64,000 nt of DNA from contig JARFXP010000001.1 of assembly GCA_029194675.1 (NCBI GenBank), positions 1,356,501-1,420,500 on the forward strand. Direction: 5' to 3'. Of the stretch, positions 46,348 through 53,896 are shown piece after piece (position 1 is the first letter of the stretch; the number at the start of each line of letters is the position of its first letter). This DNA is from Nitrospira sp. (GTDB lineage Bacteria > Nitrospirota > Nitrospiria > Nitrospirales > Nitrospiraceae). The notes beneath the pieces were generated by a model. That model was not told the origin of the DNA, searched no databases, and saw only the letters and a program-made list of their open reading frames with translations. Position numbers and translations under genes: made by a program.

Positions 46348-46515
46348 ATGACCCGCGAAGGATTGATCCAGGCACAGGCAGCCAAACGCCTCGGTGTGGC
46401 TCAGCCGCGCATCTCCAAGATCGCGTGCAACAAAGTGGACAAGCGTTCCCTTGATTACCTGGTGGGCCTCTGCGCCAAAGCCGGTTTGACTGTGGCAGTC
46501 AAGTTGGCCGCATAG
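46348..46515 (+). pseudogene. HTH (XRE/HigA-like) regulator lacking its N-terminus
   Basis: This 55-residue frame MTREGLIQAQAAKRLGVAQP, then RISKIACNKVDKRSLDYLVG, is the middle and end of a HigA-type HTH protein; relatives carry 20-40 more residues before it. The truncation point is exactly the 19-bp motif. The remaining HTH could still be made from the ATG but probably lacks the dimer part. It stands 35 nt before a second small antitoxin-like gene. Confidence 0.6.
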
Positions 46516-46550
46516 CGCCCGGAAGGCCACCAAACTGGAACGGCAAGATT

Positions 46551-46799
46551 ATGAAGAAGCCCATACCTCATAAACGTCAACGCAGAACCACGGACGAGAT
46601 GCAGGCCGAATACCGCTTCGACTATGCGAAGGCGAAACCGAACCGGTTTATGTCTCGCGTGAAGAAAGGTGCCATCGCGGTCATCCTCGATCCGGATGTC
46701 GCCTCGGTTTTTCGTTCTTCAGATGCCGTCAATACGTTCCTTCGCTCAGTCATCGCGACGTTACCTGAGCGGGAACATAAGCGAGCGAAAGCCGGCTGA
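46551..46799 (+). CDS. Antitoxin-like small protein (BrnA-like)
   Basis: This 82-residue basic protein starts KKPIPHKRQRRTTDEMQ, has AEYRFDYAKAKPNRFMSRVK, then DPDVASVFRSSDAVNTFLRS. Similar small proteins are antitoxins that pair with BrnT or RelE-like toxins, but the toxin gene is not beside it. If it is an antitoxin it is an orphan. The family call is by likeness only. Confidence 0.5.
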   Translation: MKKPIPHKRQRRTTDEMQAEYRFDYAKAKPNRFMSRVKKGAIAVILDPDVASVFRSSDAVNTFLRSVIATLPEREHKRAKAG

Positions 46800-46851
46800 C
46801 AGCTGCCAGAAGCAGATCATGGTTCCGGGAACCATTGATTTGTCCTAATCC

Positions 46852-47157
46852 TCTAACATCCCCTGAATCCAATCCGATCCACCTGTTATCCATTCAGATA
46901 CAACTGCGCGTTGTCCAACGTCGAAACAGCTCGCTCAAGTTGTTGGAATACTTGGCTTTCTGCTTGAAACACGTGTGGCGCAAGAAATGCTTTCGTGATC
47001 GATGTGTTGGTGAACGAACAGAATGTGGCGGAGGTGTTGATCTCGGAGGGATACAAAAAGCCGAGGTCATAGAGACTCTGATCCCACATCGTTGAAACAC
47101 GGGTGCAAGCGCTCCGTCCTGAGTCCAAGATTGGCAATAAAGGTATCCGACCCCTTA
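46852..47157. repeat. Composite repeat C-S-D, copy at 46.9 kb
   Basis: Unit C (46852 to about 46975) is followed by an SNase C-terminal fragment (about 46995-47071, encoding FVIDVLVNEQNVAEVLISEG). Unit D then ends in AAAGGTATCCGACCCCTTA at 47139-47157. Confidence 0.75.
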
Positions 47158-47169
47158 ATAGCGCTCCCC

Positions 47170-47250
47170 AGCGGCTGCACCGGACAGCCGCTACACAACT
47201 CCGGTTGCTCCGCGCCTGCCGGTGAGCCACGGGGCCGTTGGACGCTATCG
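47170..47250. other. 8-bp perfect inverted repeat and a GTTGGAC core
   Basis: AGCGGCTG (47170-47177) and CAGCCGCT (47185-47192) pair perfectly around a 7-nt loop. GTTGGAC (47237-47243) follows and fits the attC R' consensus (GTTRRRY), but the matching R'' (ACACAAC at 47193-47199) is poor. It could be a degraded attC or an unrelated hairpin. Confidence 0.3.
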
Positions 47251-47361
47251 CATACCGGATGCGGCGATAGATAACCTGGCTAATGGACGTGAATTTCATA
47301 ACCTGCAGGTCGCGCTGGACGGTAAACCGGAAACGTGCCTGCCCACATAAGGGAGGAAACC

Positions 47362-47634
47362 ATGGCAACAAGTGGAGGTCAGAAATTTGGAACCCTATCC
47401 CAGGTTGCTCCGGGCGAAACGCGGGGAAGCAAATGGAATAACGCCAACGCGGAGGTTTACAGCCTCCATGCGTGGCCGGTCGTCAGTGCAGGAGTTAATG
47501 CCTCCGTGGAGATAACGAAAACCAGCTTCATCGTCCACGGCAACCCGTCGGAGCGCGAGCTCCACTACTGGGTGAAGAACACGGGGACAACACAAGTCGA
47601 CATTGACGTTTGGGCATTCTGGTGGAACGCGTGA
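47362..47634 (+). CDS. Standalone beta-sandwich-like module protein (90 aa)
   Basis: ATG 47362 has GGGAGGA 5 nt upstream. The protein contains NNANAEVYSLHAWPVV, then ASVEITKTSFIVHGNPSERE, then VKNTGTTQVDIDVWAFWWNA. It shares about half its residues with the first 85 residues of the next gene (NNANSEVYRLNAWPKV, VVHGSPSERELHFDVKNTGA). The alternating strands and final Trp-rich strand fit a small beta sandwich. I do not recognise the family. It may be a surface-adhesion or lid module. Confidence 0.65.
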   Translation: MATSGGQKFGTLSQVAPGETRGSKWNNANAEVYSLHAWPVVSAGVNASVEITKTSFIVHGNPSERELHYWVKNTGTTQVDIDVWAFWWNA

Positions 47635-47742
47635 GTCGTTCCGGAAGGCCGCTCGCGGATTCGAGCACGCCCGAGCCCTGCCGCCGGAGGATGGCACCGC
47701 CGCCCGAAGCGCGGGTGCTCAAGGAGATCGGAGGTAAAGGAC

Positions 47743-49074
47743 ATGGCACTTCAAGGTTTCAAAATTCTCACCTTTACGGATATTCAGCCGGGAGCGACGG
47801 CTCACGGCTGGTGGAACAACGCAAACAGCGAGGTCTATCGACTGAATGCCTGGCCGAAGGTAGCGCCGGGTGTCGCCGCGTCCGCTGAAATCACGAAGAT
47901 CAGCAGTGTCGTGCACGGGAGCCCATCAGAGCGTGAGCTCCATTTTGACGTGAAGAACACCGGAGCGACGACGATCGATATCGATGTGTGGGGATTGGGG
48001 TGGGACTGGTCATTGCGGGACATGCTCGACGCGGTGCGCGCGGAGTTCGGCGTCCCCGCGGTGGGAGGCGCCACGGTCACCACGCAGGGGATCAAGGAAC
48101 TGGGAGTGTCGGGGATTCGTAAGTATGGGAACAGCGTCGCGGTCGAGGCCAGCGATCGCTGGCACCTCGGATCGGACACAAAAGCGATGACGGCGACGCT
48201 GCTCGCCGTCCTGGCGCAGAAAAGCATCGTTGGCTGGGACGTGACGGTGGCCCAGGCATTTCCCGAATGGGCTCAAACGATGAACGCCATCTTCAAGAAC
48301 GCAACGTTCGAACGACTGATGGCGCACAGATCGGGGATTCTCAACGTGACCTCGGACGAGTCCACGGCACTCGCTGACACAAGCAAGACCGTCCCGCAGC
48401 GCCGCCGCGAATTCGCCCGTTTGATCACCCATCGGCAACACGGCGACCCCAACGTTCTCTTTGATGCTCCGGGGGTCATCTTCAGCTACCAGAATGCGAA
48501 CTTCATCCTGGCGGGCGCGATGCTGGAGCGCTGCACCGGCAAGTCATGGGAAGATCTAATGACGACGGAGCTGTTCCAGCCGCTTGGGATGACGACGGCG
48601 GGGTTCGGTGCGCCCGGCAGCGCAACCGATGTAAACGAACCCTGGGGGCACAGCGATGCGTCCGGACAGCGTCTCGCATCGAAGGGCGACAACACGCCGG
48701 GGCTCGGACCCGCAGGCACTGTCCATGCGTCGCTCCAGGACTGGGCCAAGTTCATTCGCCTTCACCTGGATGGATCGGAGGGTTCCCTCATCCTGTCGCC
48801 CACGTCGCTGGCGCGGCTCCACACCCAGTATCCGCCGAACCCCATGTACCCGAATCGTTACGGGTGGGGGTGGATCATGTTCGACGATTTCGGCGCGCTT
48901 GCGCTCGGCCATGACGGATCCAACAACCTCTGGTATTGCAGCTGCCAGGTTCTTCCGGGCAAAGGCATGGGATTCCTCGCCGTCACGAACATCGGCGCAG
49001 GCACGAACGGCAACGGTGGACTCGCCTGCGGGAAAATCATTCAGAAACTCAGGCAGCGCCAGTTCCAGATGTAG
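47743..49074 (+). CDS. Module-fused class C beta-lactamase-type serine hydrolase
   Basis: This 443-residue protein combines the N-terminal module (residues 1-85) with a serine hydrolase domain from about residue 95. The nucleophile motif SxxK is LGSDTKAMTATL, YxN is FSYQNANFILAG and the KTG-equivalent is GHDGSNN. FEWAQTMNAIFKNATFERLMAHRSG-type lid helices are present (split across the text as EWAQTMNAIF and ATFERLMAHRSG). Relatives cleave beta-lactams, D-peptides or small esters; which one is unknown. No signal peptide is visible. A good ribosome site (GGAGGTAAAGG) precedes ATG 47743. Confidence 0.8.
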   Translation: MALQGFKILTFTDIQPGATAHGWWNNANSEVYRLNAWPKVAPGVAASAEITKISSVVHGSPSERELHFDVKNTGATTIDIDVWGLGWDWSLRDMLDAVRAEFGVPAVGGATVTTQGIKELGVSGIRKYGNSVAVEASDRWHLGSDTKAMTATLLAVLAQKSIVGWDVTVAQAFPEWAQTMNAIFKNATFERLMAHRSGILNVTSDESTALADTSKTVPQRRREFARLITHRQHGDPNVLFDAPGVIFSYQNANFILAGAMLERCTGKSWEDLMTTELFQPLGMTTAGFGAPGSATDVNEPWGHSDASGQRLASKGDNTPGLGPAGTVHASLQDWAKFIRLHLDGSEGSLILSPTSLARLHTQYPPNPMYPNRYGWGWIMFDDFGALALGHDGSNNLWYCSCQVLPGKGMGFLAVTNIGAGTNGNGGLACGKIIQKLRQRQFQM

Positions 49075-49169
49075 CCGGCGCGGCAGTGACCGAGGTGAGA
49101 CGTATAGGGGACGTTGCAAGGTGATTTAGGTTATAAGTGCTAGGGACAGCGTTGGCTATGCAAAGCAGG

Positions 49170-49565
49170 TAGGGTCACATCTTGTTCTGTCCATGCCAGT
49201 CTTTCCCCTGATTTCGGGGGTCGGGGGGAAAGGAAAATGATCGAGGAGTCTTTTCTGAAGTTAACGCATCAGGCTTCGCGAGTATCGACCGGCCCAAATT
49301 CAGTGAATTCGTCAAGCCCGCAGCGAAGCGGCGGTTGAAGAGTTGCCGCGCAACGGCCCGATTCGCATCGTGCCGCATGGCCGGGATGTCTCCAATCGCC
49401 TCCTGGCCGATCTGTTCATGAACGAACAGAATGTGGCGGAGACGTTGCTCATGGAGGGATATGAAAAGCCGCGGTCATAGAGATTCTGATCCCACATTGT
49501 TGAAACACGAGTACGAGCGATCCGTTGTGAGCCCAAGATGGGCCACAAAGGTATCCGCCCCCTTA
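49170..49565. repeat. Composite repeat B-S-D, copy at 49.2 kb
   Basis: Unit B (GGTCACATCTTGTTCTGTCC) joins a degraded, frameshifted SNase fragment (49268 to about 49480). Unit D ends in AAAGGTATCCGCCCCCTTA at 49547-49565. The B to S junction has the same sequence as at 44650 and 46305. Confidence 0.78.
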
Positions 49566-49599
49566 ATCGCTCGCTCAACCAAACCTTCCTTATCGCTGA

Positions 49600-50373
49600 C
49601 TATAACTCGTCATATTCCGCCTCTACGATGTCCTGACCGTAAAGTCGTTCGAGGCGACGAACGATAAAATGGCCTCTCGCCATACCTTGAAAATGATCTA
49701 CAAAAGCTAGATTGATTAGAGCCCCTCCCGCAGCACCTATTAGAGGAATAGCCTGCGCTGCGGCTTTTTGTGAAACCACAATACCGAAACGTCCTGCGAT
49801 ACTTCCTATTAGCCGCAGAACTATTGGGGCAGTCTCGTTCAGAATGCCGCTTTGCGCAATATGGTGGGCTGCTTCGGTAATAGTGGAAGCAAGCGCGGTT
49901 CTCACGGCAAAGTAGCCGGATTCAGCTGCATCATCCTCTGTTGCTCTCCCCCCTAGTGCAAACACCTGTAAACATGCGAGCCTTGCCTCTGGCTGTCGCA
50001 GGTCTTCTCCCTCGGATCGTCCAATGTCGGCTATCGACCTGAGCATAATTACAGTCGAAATAGGCAGCTCGACTGCTAGGGCAGGTAAGCCGAATGCGCC
50101 GCCTCCTGCGCCCGTGACGGTAACTGCGAACTTATGCCACATTTCACGAGAAGTGGTTTGATTATTATCGTCCAATGTAAGCACAGCAATTTTGAGGGCT
50201 TTCTCCAGAGCATCTCGAGAGACATTAGTCATAGTCTCAACCCAGCTATCCGGCAGGATTTGGATACCTTGCTCGAGTGGCATGGCAATTAGATTAGAAA
50301 TTTTAGCCGCGAATGCAGGTTCCTCCAGTATTTGTTTTGCCTTTGCCAGCTCATTACGATGTGGTTGTTCCAT
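49600..50373 (-). CDS. EcsC-family protein
   Basis: This 257-residue protein has the EcsC signature (KALKIAVLTLDD, then VTVTGAGGGAFGLPALAVELP and IMLRSIADIGRSEGED), followed by a Gly/Ala-rich amphipathic or membrane-active segment (VVSQKAAAQAIPLIGAAGGALINLAFVDHFQGMA). EcsC proteins belong to an uncharacterised family linked in some bacteria to peptide export or to membrane effector roles in defence islands. It is transcribed towards the composite repeat and away from the IS110 remnant. No partner gene is adjacent. Confidence 0.75.
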   Translation of the reverse strand: MEQPHRNELAKAKQILEEPAFAAKISNLIAMPLEQGIQILPDSWVETMTNVSRDALEKALKIAVLTLDDNNQTTSREMWHKFAVTVTGAGGGAFGLPALAVELPISTVIMLRSIADIGRSEGEDLRQPEARLACLQVFALGGRATEDDAAESGYFAVRTALASTITEAAHHIAQSGILNETAPIVLRLIGSIAGRFGIVVSQKAAAQAIPLIGAAGGALINLAFVDHFQGMARGHFIVRRLERLYGQDIVEAEYDEL

Positions 50374-51185
50374 GGATGAACATCATGAGATGGTTGAGGA
50401 GCAGGCACAACTGTTATATGTGCCCATTGACTATCAATACATCCCGGTCCCAAAGTTCTGCAATCAAGATTATCTGCCAAGCAAAATGTGTAGCAGCATG
50501 CCGATGAAGACAGAGGATTTTTGAGCGCGTGGCTTTTTCAGCCCGTGGCCCCTTGGATACAGGGACTGAGAGTTCAACACTTTGGGGCGAAGCAGCTAAA
50601 ACCGGAATTAAGCTGGTCTGTATAACACGCCGACACGGCGCTAGTTGACAAGCAATTGAATAACCGAAAGAATCTCGCGCCAGTGCGCAGTGAGTCGGTG
50701 TGTACTATGCCGGTCAGGGAAACAGAAAAGGGGTCGCCCATCTCGAAGGCCCCGGTCAAGAAGGCACAGGACCTCGTGCCCTCCGTATTCTGCAAACGGG
50801 GCGAAGGATGAAGACGTCGACATCTCCCCTCGCCCTCCCGTCGCGGGACCCAGTCGCATCCCGGTTGTCCTCGTCAGCAGTGTCGGCTCGCACCTGAGCC
50901 GCACCAGTCACCCATCAGGATCACGGCGAGGAGGACCCTACATGAAGCGTCCTCTGCCCCTGGCACCATGTGCCCCAGACAACCGTCGGGACCCGGCCAT
51001 GTCCACTGTATGCAAACACAGGATGTCTGGTTACCAGCTCACTGGCGCCAACCCCATCATGGCTCACGACCGAGGCGTCTCAGTCCCCCCGCTAGTGGCG
51101 AGGGCGAGGACGGTATAGAGACTGAGGCTCATCGGGAGGGCGGGGTCGTGCCCCACCCCCTTTGCGAGCTCTCAGCTGTTCACCG
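50374..51185. other. Gene-free mosaic stretch between EcsC and an IS110 remnant
   Basis: No convincing gene in 812 nt. A half-motif AAAAGGGGTCG occurs near 50728, and the right part is probably the non-coding flank of the IS110 element. The open frames seen here have no family likeness and no ribosome site. Confidence 0.4.
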
Positions 51186-51423
51186 TCAGCCGAAGGCGCG
51201 GACCAAATCGAACGGCACCTGCTCGCGCAATATGTGATAGCAGGGGCGCACGAGTTTATGCGCCACGGCCTTGAGCGCCACCAACGGATGCGATCGTGCC
51301 TGCTTCCGCTGATAATACGTGCGAATCACCGCCTCATAGCGAATGGCACAGTGGGCGGCTTCGATGAACGCCCAACTGAGATACGTGTTGCCGTTCTTCG
51401 TGTTGCCCGCCTCTTTGTGAAAC
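51186..51423 (-). pseudogene. IS110-family transposase C-terminal remnant
   Basis: The minus frame carries GNTKNGNTYLSWAFIEAA, HCAIRYEAVIRTYYQRK and ALKAVAHKLVRPCYHILRE, the conserved C-terminal end of IS110/IS116 transposases, and ends VRAFG. The N-terminal two thirds and the DEDD catalytic half are missing. The break point lies at repeat A and its motif-like end. Confidence 0.8.
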
Positions 51424-51426
51424 AGC

Positions 51427-51680
51427 AAAGGGGTCGGGAGTCTTTTAGTATACATTTCCGTCTGACTTATAGTCGCGTCTTGCGATCAAACATTGCGTGA
51501 GCAAGACGGAGCTGGCCTGGCGATTCGCCGTTCATCTCTCCGCGCTCGTCCTTCCCAGGAGAGTTTCAGGAGCCATTCTGGTTTTCTTACTCCACTATTC
51601 GAGTAAGCGCTCCCCGCCCACATCTTTACTTCTGCTGATGAGACAATCCACAATGCGAATGGATCTGTATCGCGCACTCG
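51427..51680. repeat. Repeat unit A, copy 2, starting with a motif variant
   Basis: AAAGGGGTCGGGAGTCTTTT (51427-51446) is a variant of the 19-bp motif read in reverse. The rest matches unit A at 44300 (TGCGTGAGCAAGACGGAGCT). It abuts the truncated IS110 gene. No B or S unit follows here. Confidence 0.75.
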
Positions 51681-51762
51681 ATTCTGGATCCAGGGCTCAG
51701 AAAAGAACGGCCGTCATGCCGGTATATATTACACCAACCGCACACCACCAAGGAGAGACACC

Positions 51763-52197
51763 ATGAGCAACGGGAACGTTTACCAAGGAAGCTGCTTTTG
51801 TGGCGCGGTTCGATTCACGGTCAGCGGTGAACCGGCCGCAATGGGCTATTGCCATTGTGAGTCCTGTCGAACCTGGGCGGCTGCGCCCGTCAACGCCTTC
51901 ACCCTGTGGAAACCCGACGCGGTGAAGATCACGCAGGGTGCAGAGCACATCGGCACGTATAGCAAGACACCTCTCAGTTATCGCAAATGGTGCAAGACCT
52001 GTGGAGGCCACGTCTTTACAGAACATCCCACATGGGGACTCACCGACGTGTATGCGGCGGTCATTCCGGACTTTCCCTACCAAGCCGGCATCCACGTGAA
52101 CTATGAGGAAACGAGGCTGCGAATAAAGGACGGGTTGCCAAAGATGAAGGACTTGCCAAAAGAGATGGGCGGCTCAGGCGTCAGCATACCCGAATGA
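51763..52197 (+). CDS. GFA-family (glutathione-dependent formaldehyde-activating-like) protein
   Basis: This 144-residue protein has AAGGAGAG just before ATG 51763. Zinc-binding cysteines are in GSCFCGAVRF, YCHCESCR and WCKTCGGHV, the usual CxC-CxxC pattern of the Gfa/CENP-V fold. The fold binds structural zinc; enzyme activity varies. It sits between repeat A and the 52.4 kb composite repeat. Confidence 0.85.
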   Translation: MSNGNVYQGSCFCGAVRFTVSGEPAAMGYCHCESCRTWAAAPVNAFTLWKPDAVKITQGAEHIGTYSKTPLSYRKWCKTCGGHVFTEHPTWGLTDVYAAVIPDFPYQAGIHVNYEETRLRIKDGLPKMKDLPKEMGGSGVSIPE

Positions 52198-52424
52198 CTC
52201 TATCGGGATTTCACACCATCGGGGATTGCGATCTGCAACCACAAGGGTGGTCTCTTGATAAGCGACCAGGCTAAATAGCTGGAAACGATCCGTGAGGGGC
52301 AGGAGACCAGCGAAACGAACCAGGTATCCTGCCGAGGCTTGACAAATGCAATGGACCACCTCCAAAACACCGGTCACGTGAGGCGAGAGCTTTTCCCACG
52401 GCTCAACTCATCAGATCCGTCGCA

Positions 52425-52775
52425 TCAGCAAGCCCGAACTGAGTGAGCTCCACGGTTTGGCGGTCCAGCAGCCGTTGGAAGATTACTACGTAACGGCCCG
52501 ACCCTCAATCTCGTCTGAATCCGATCCGATCCACCTGGAATCCATTCAGATACAGATGGACGCCGTCCAACTTTGAGACACCTCGCTCAGATTGTTGGAA
52601 TACCTGACTTTCTGTTTAGAACACGCGTGGCGCAAAAAGTGCTTTCGTGATCGATGTGTTCGTGAACGAACAGAATGTCGCGGAGACGTTGATGTCGGAG
52701 GGGTCATGCTGAGTACGTTGCAAGAGCGCACGGTGGATGGCGATACGATTTGTGTTGGAGGCGTAACCCGGGCAA
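52425..52775. repeat. Composite repeat S-C-S, copy at 52.5 kb
   Basis: A degraded S fragment (RRISKPELSELHGLA in the plus frame, near 52425-52500) is followed by unit C (52506-52640). Next comes an SNase C-terminal piece (FVIDVFVNEQNVAETL), then an SNase start-of-domain piece (MLSTLQERTVDGDTICVGGV, about 52706-52768). So parts of two SNase copies meet here. Confidence 0.7.
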
Positions 52776-52796
52776 ACGGATGTCATGGAGGATCTC

Positions 52797-52970
52797 ATGA
52801 TCACTGGTAAGAGTCAGCTCGTCCAGCGGCCGTTGGTGGTGATAACGCTCGTCCTAGTTCTCGGTGCGCTATCGATGATCTGGCCCGCGATCATTACGCT
52901 ATTTCTAGGCGTAATACTACTACTGCTCCAAACTTTCAGCGGCGAGCTGGCGGTTGTGGTACTGCCATAG
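52797..52970 (+). CDS. Small two-helix membrane protein (57 aa)
   Basis: The frame MITGKSQLVQRPLVVITL continues into LVLGALSMIWPAIITLFLGV and LLLLQTF. GGAGG lies 5 nt before ATG 52797. It has two likely membrane segments and a short tail. It sits at the end of the composite repeat, and no family is recognised. It could be a real small protein or chance. Confidence 0.4.
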   Translation: MITGKSQLVQRPLVVITLVLVLGALSMIWPAIITLFLGVILLLLQTFSGELAVVVLP

Positions 52971-53037
52971 GCAGAGGTCAGCAATCTTGCGATCGCCTTC
53001 CTTTTCTTCGGCAGCTCGGTCATCCGGTGATTCTCTT

Positions 53038-53160
53038 AAGAAAGTTGGGGACACATCATGTCCGGTGCATGCCAGTGGCTGGAGCGCCCTCGCGGTGACC
53101 GTTTTGACCATGTCGAAACGCGGGGTCACATCTTGTCTTGTGCATGACAATCTTTCACCT
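53038..53160. repeat. Two short remnants of repeat unit B
   Basis: GGGGACACATCATGTCCGGT (from 53045) and GGGGTCACATCTTGTCTTGT (from about 53102) with CAATCTTTCACCTG resemble the left part of unit B. They mark the right edge of the mosaic region. Confidence 0.55.
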
Positions 53161-53279
53161 GTCTCTGGAGAGACCATTGTGGTCGGAGTGCCCCAGCGAT
53201 GCCCCGTTTGGGCGTCCTCGCATTTCATCGACCTGCATTGGGATTCCGAGCATTGATCAAAGAATAGCTAAGCCGACAC

Positions 53280-53577
53280 ATGGATGAGGTCAACTGCTCC
53301 GCCCCGTTTCATGGTCGACGATCACCCGACGACGCCGCCTCCGGACCTCGTCATCGAACGCTGCTGCGGGAAAACTTACAGTCATCTATCGAACAACGAT
53401 TCCGTCAGGGTCACAAGCTCCAGCGGTTCGCCTCCGCGCGGAAACGAGCAGCTCGCTCGTCCAAGAATGACCGACTTTGAAACACTCATCTGGTTATTGG
53501 CATCGGCTCACGTGGAGTTCATCATTGTTGGAAACTTACTCAGTAGTCACAAACTAAGGCAACAACAACCCGAATGA
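53280..53577 (+). pseudogene. Remnant of a nucleotidyltransferase gene and its neighbour
   Basis: One frame ends MTDFETLIWLLASAHVEFII, then VGNLLSS, which matches the start of MNT/AbiEii-type nucleotidyltransferases. The catalytic part is missing. A second frame before it (LLRENLQSSIEQRFRQGHKL to FASARKRAARSSK) looks like the end of a small helical gene. Both are broken and lack a continuous gene structure. Confidence 0.45.
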
Positions 53578-53685
53578 AACCCGCATAGAATAAGGTCAAC
53601 GGTGACATCGTGTTCTGCAAATTACCGTCTTATGAGTAAACAGAATCGTCGCGCTTCCTGTATCAATCTGCTCACTCCTACCCTC

Positions 53686-53750
53686 TGTCACTGTATCGAA
53701 TAAGATTCTATGCGTATCGGTCTGGATACAGTCTCAGGTAAACAGACCGC
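53686..53750. promoter_or_regulatory. GTATC/GATAC-rich motif upstream of the DUF2278 gene
   Basis: CTGTCACTGTATCGAATAAG then GCGTATCGGTCTGGATACAG recalls the hemL-side motifs. It sits about 150 nt before the next gene. Possible operator. Confidence 0.3.
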
Positions 53751-53896
53751 GCGGAACTTCTTCAATCTACTGAAGGGAAAGGCTTATCCGTGAAGGTCCA
53801 GTCATTGCATAACGATCGCGATACAACCTGACTGAGCCTTGTAAATTCCACCCTTGATCATTGAATTGTAGGACGACGCAGCGGCGGAGGTGACGA

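Noticed and set aside
46345..46533. 62-aa minus-strand frame
   Set aside because: It is the reverse of the truncated HTH coding sequence, which has clear HTH likeness on the plus strand.
49140..49165. GTTGGCT as another attC core
   Set aside because: The 80 nt upstream contain no AAC for an R'' core and no hairpin arms.
50690..51118. 142-aa plus-strand frame
   Set aside because: Pro/Ser/Arg-rich composition without likeness, in mosaic DNA next to an IS110 remnant; likely chance.
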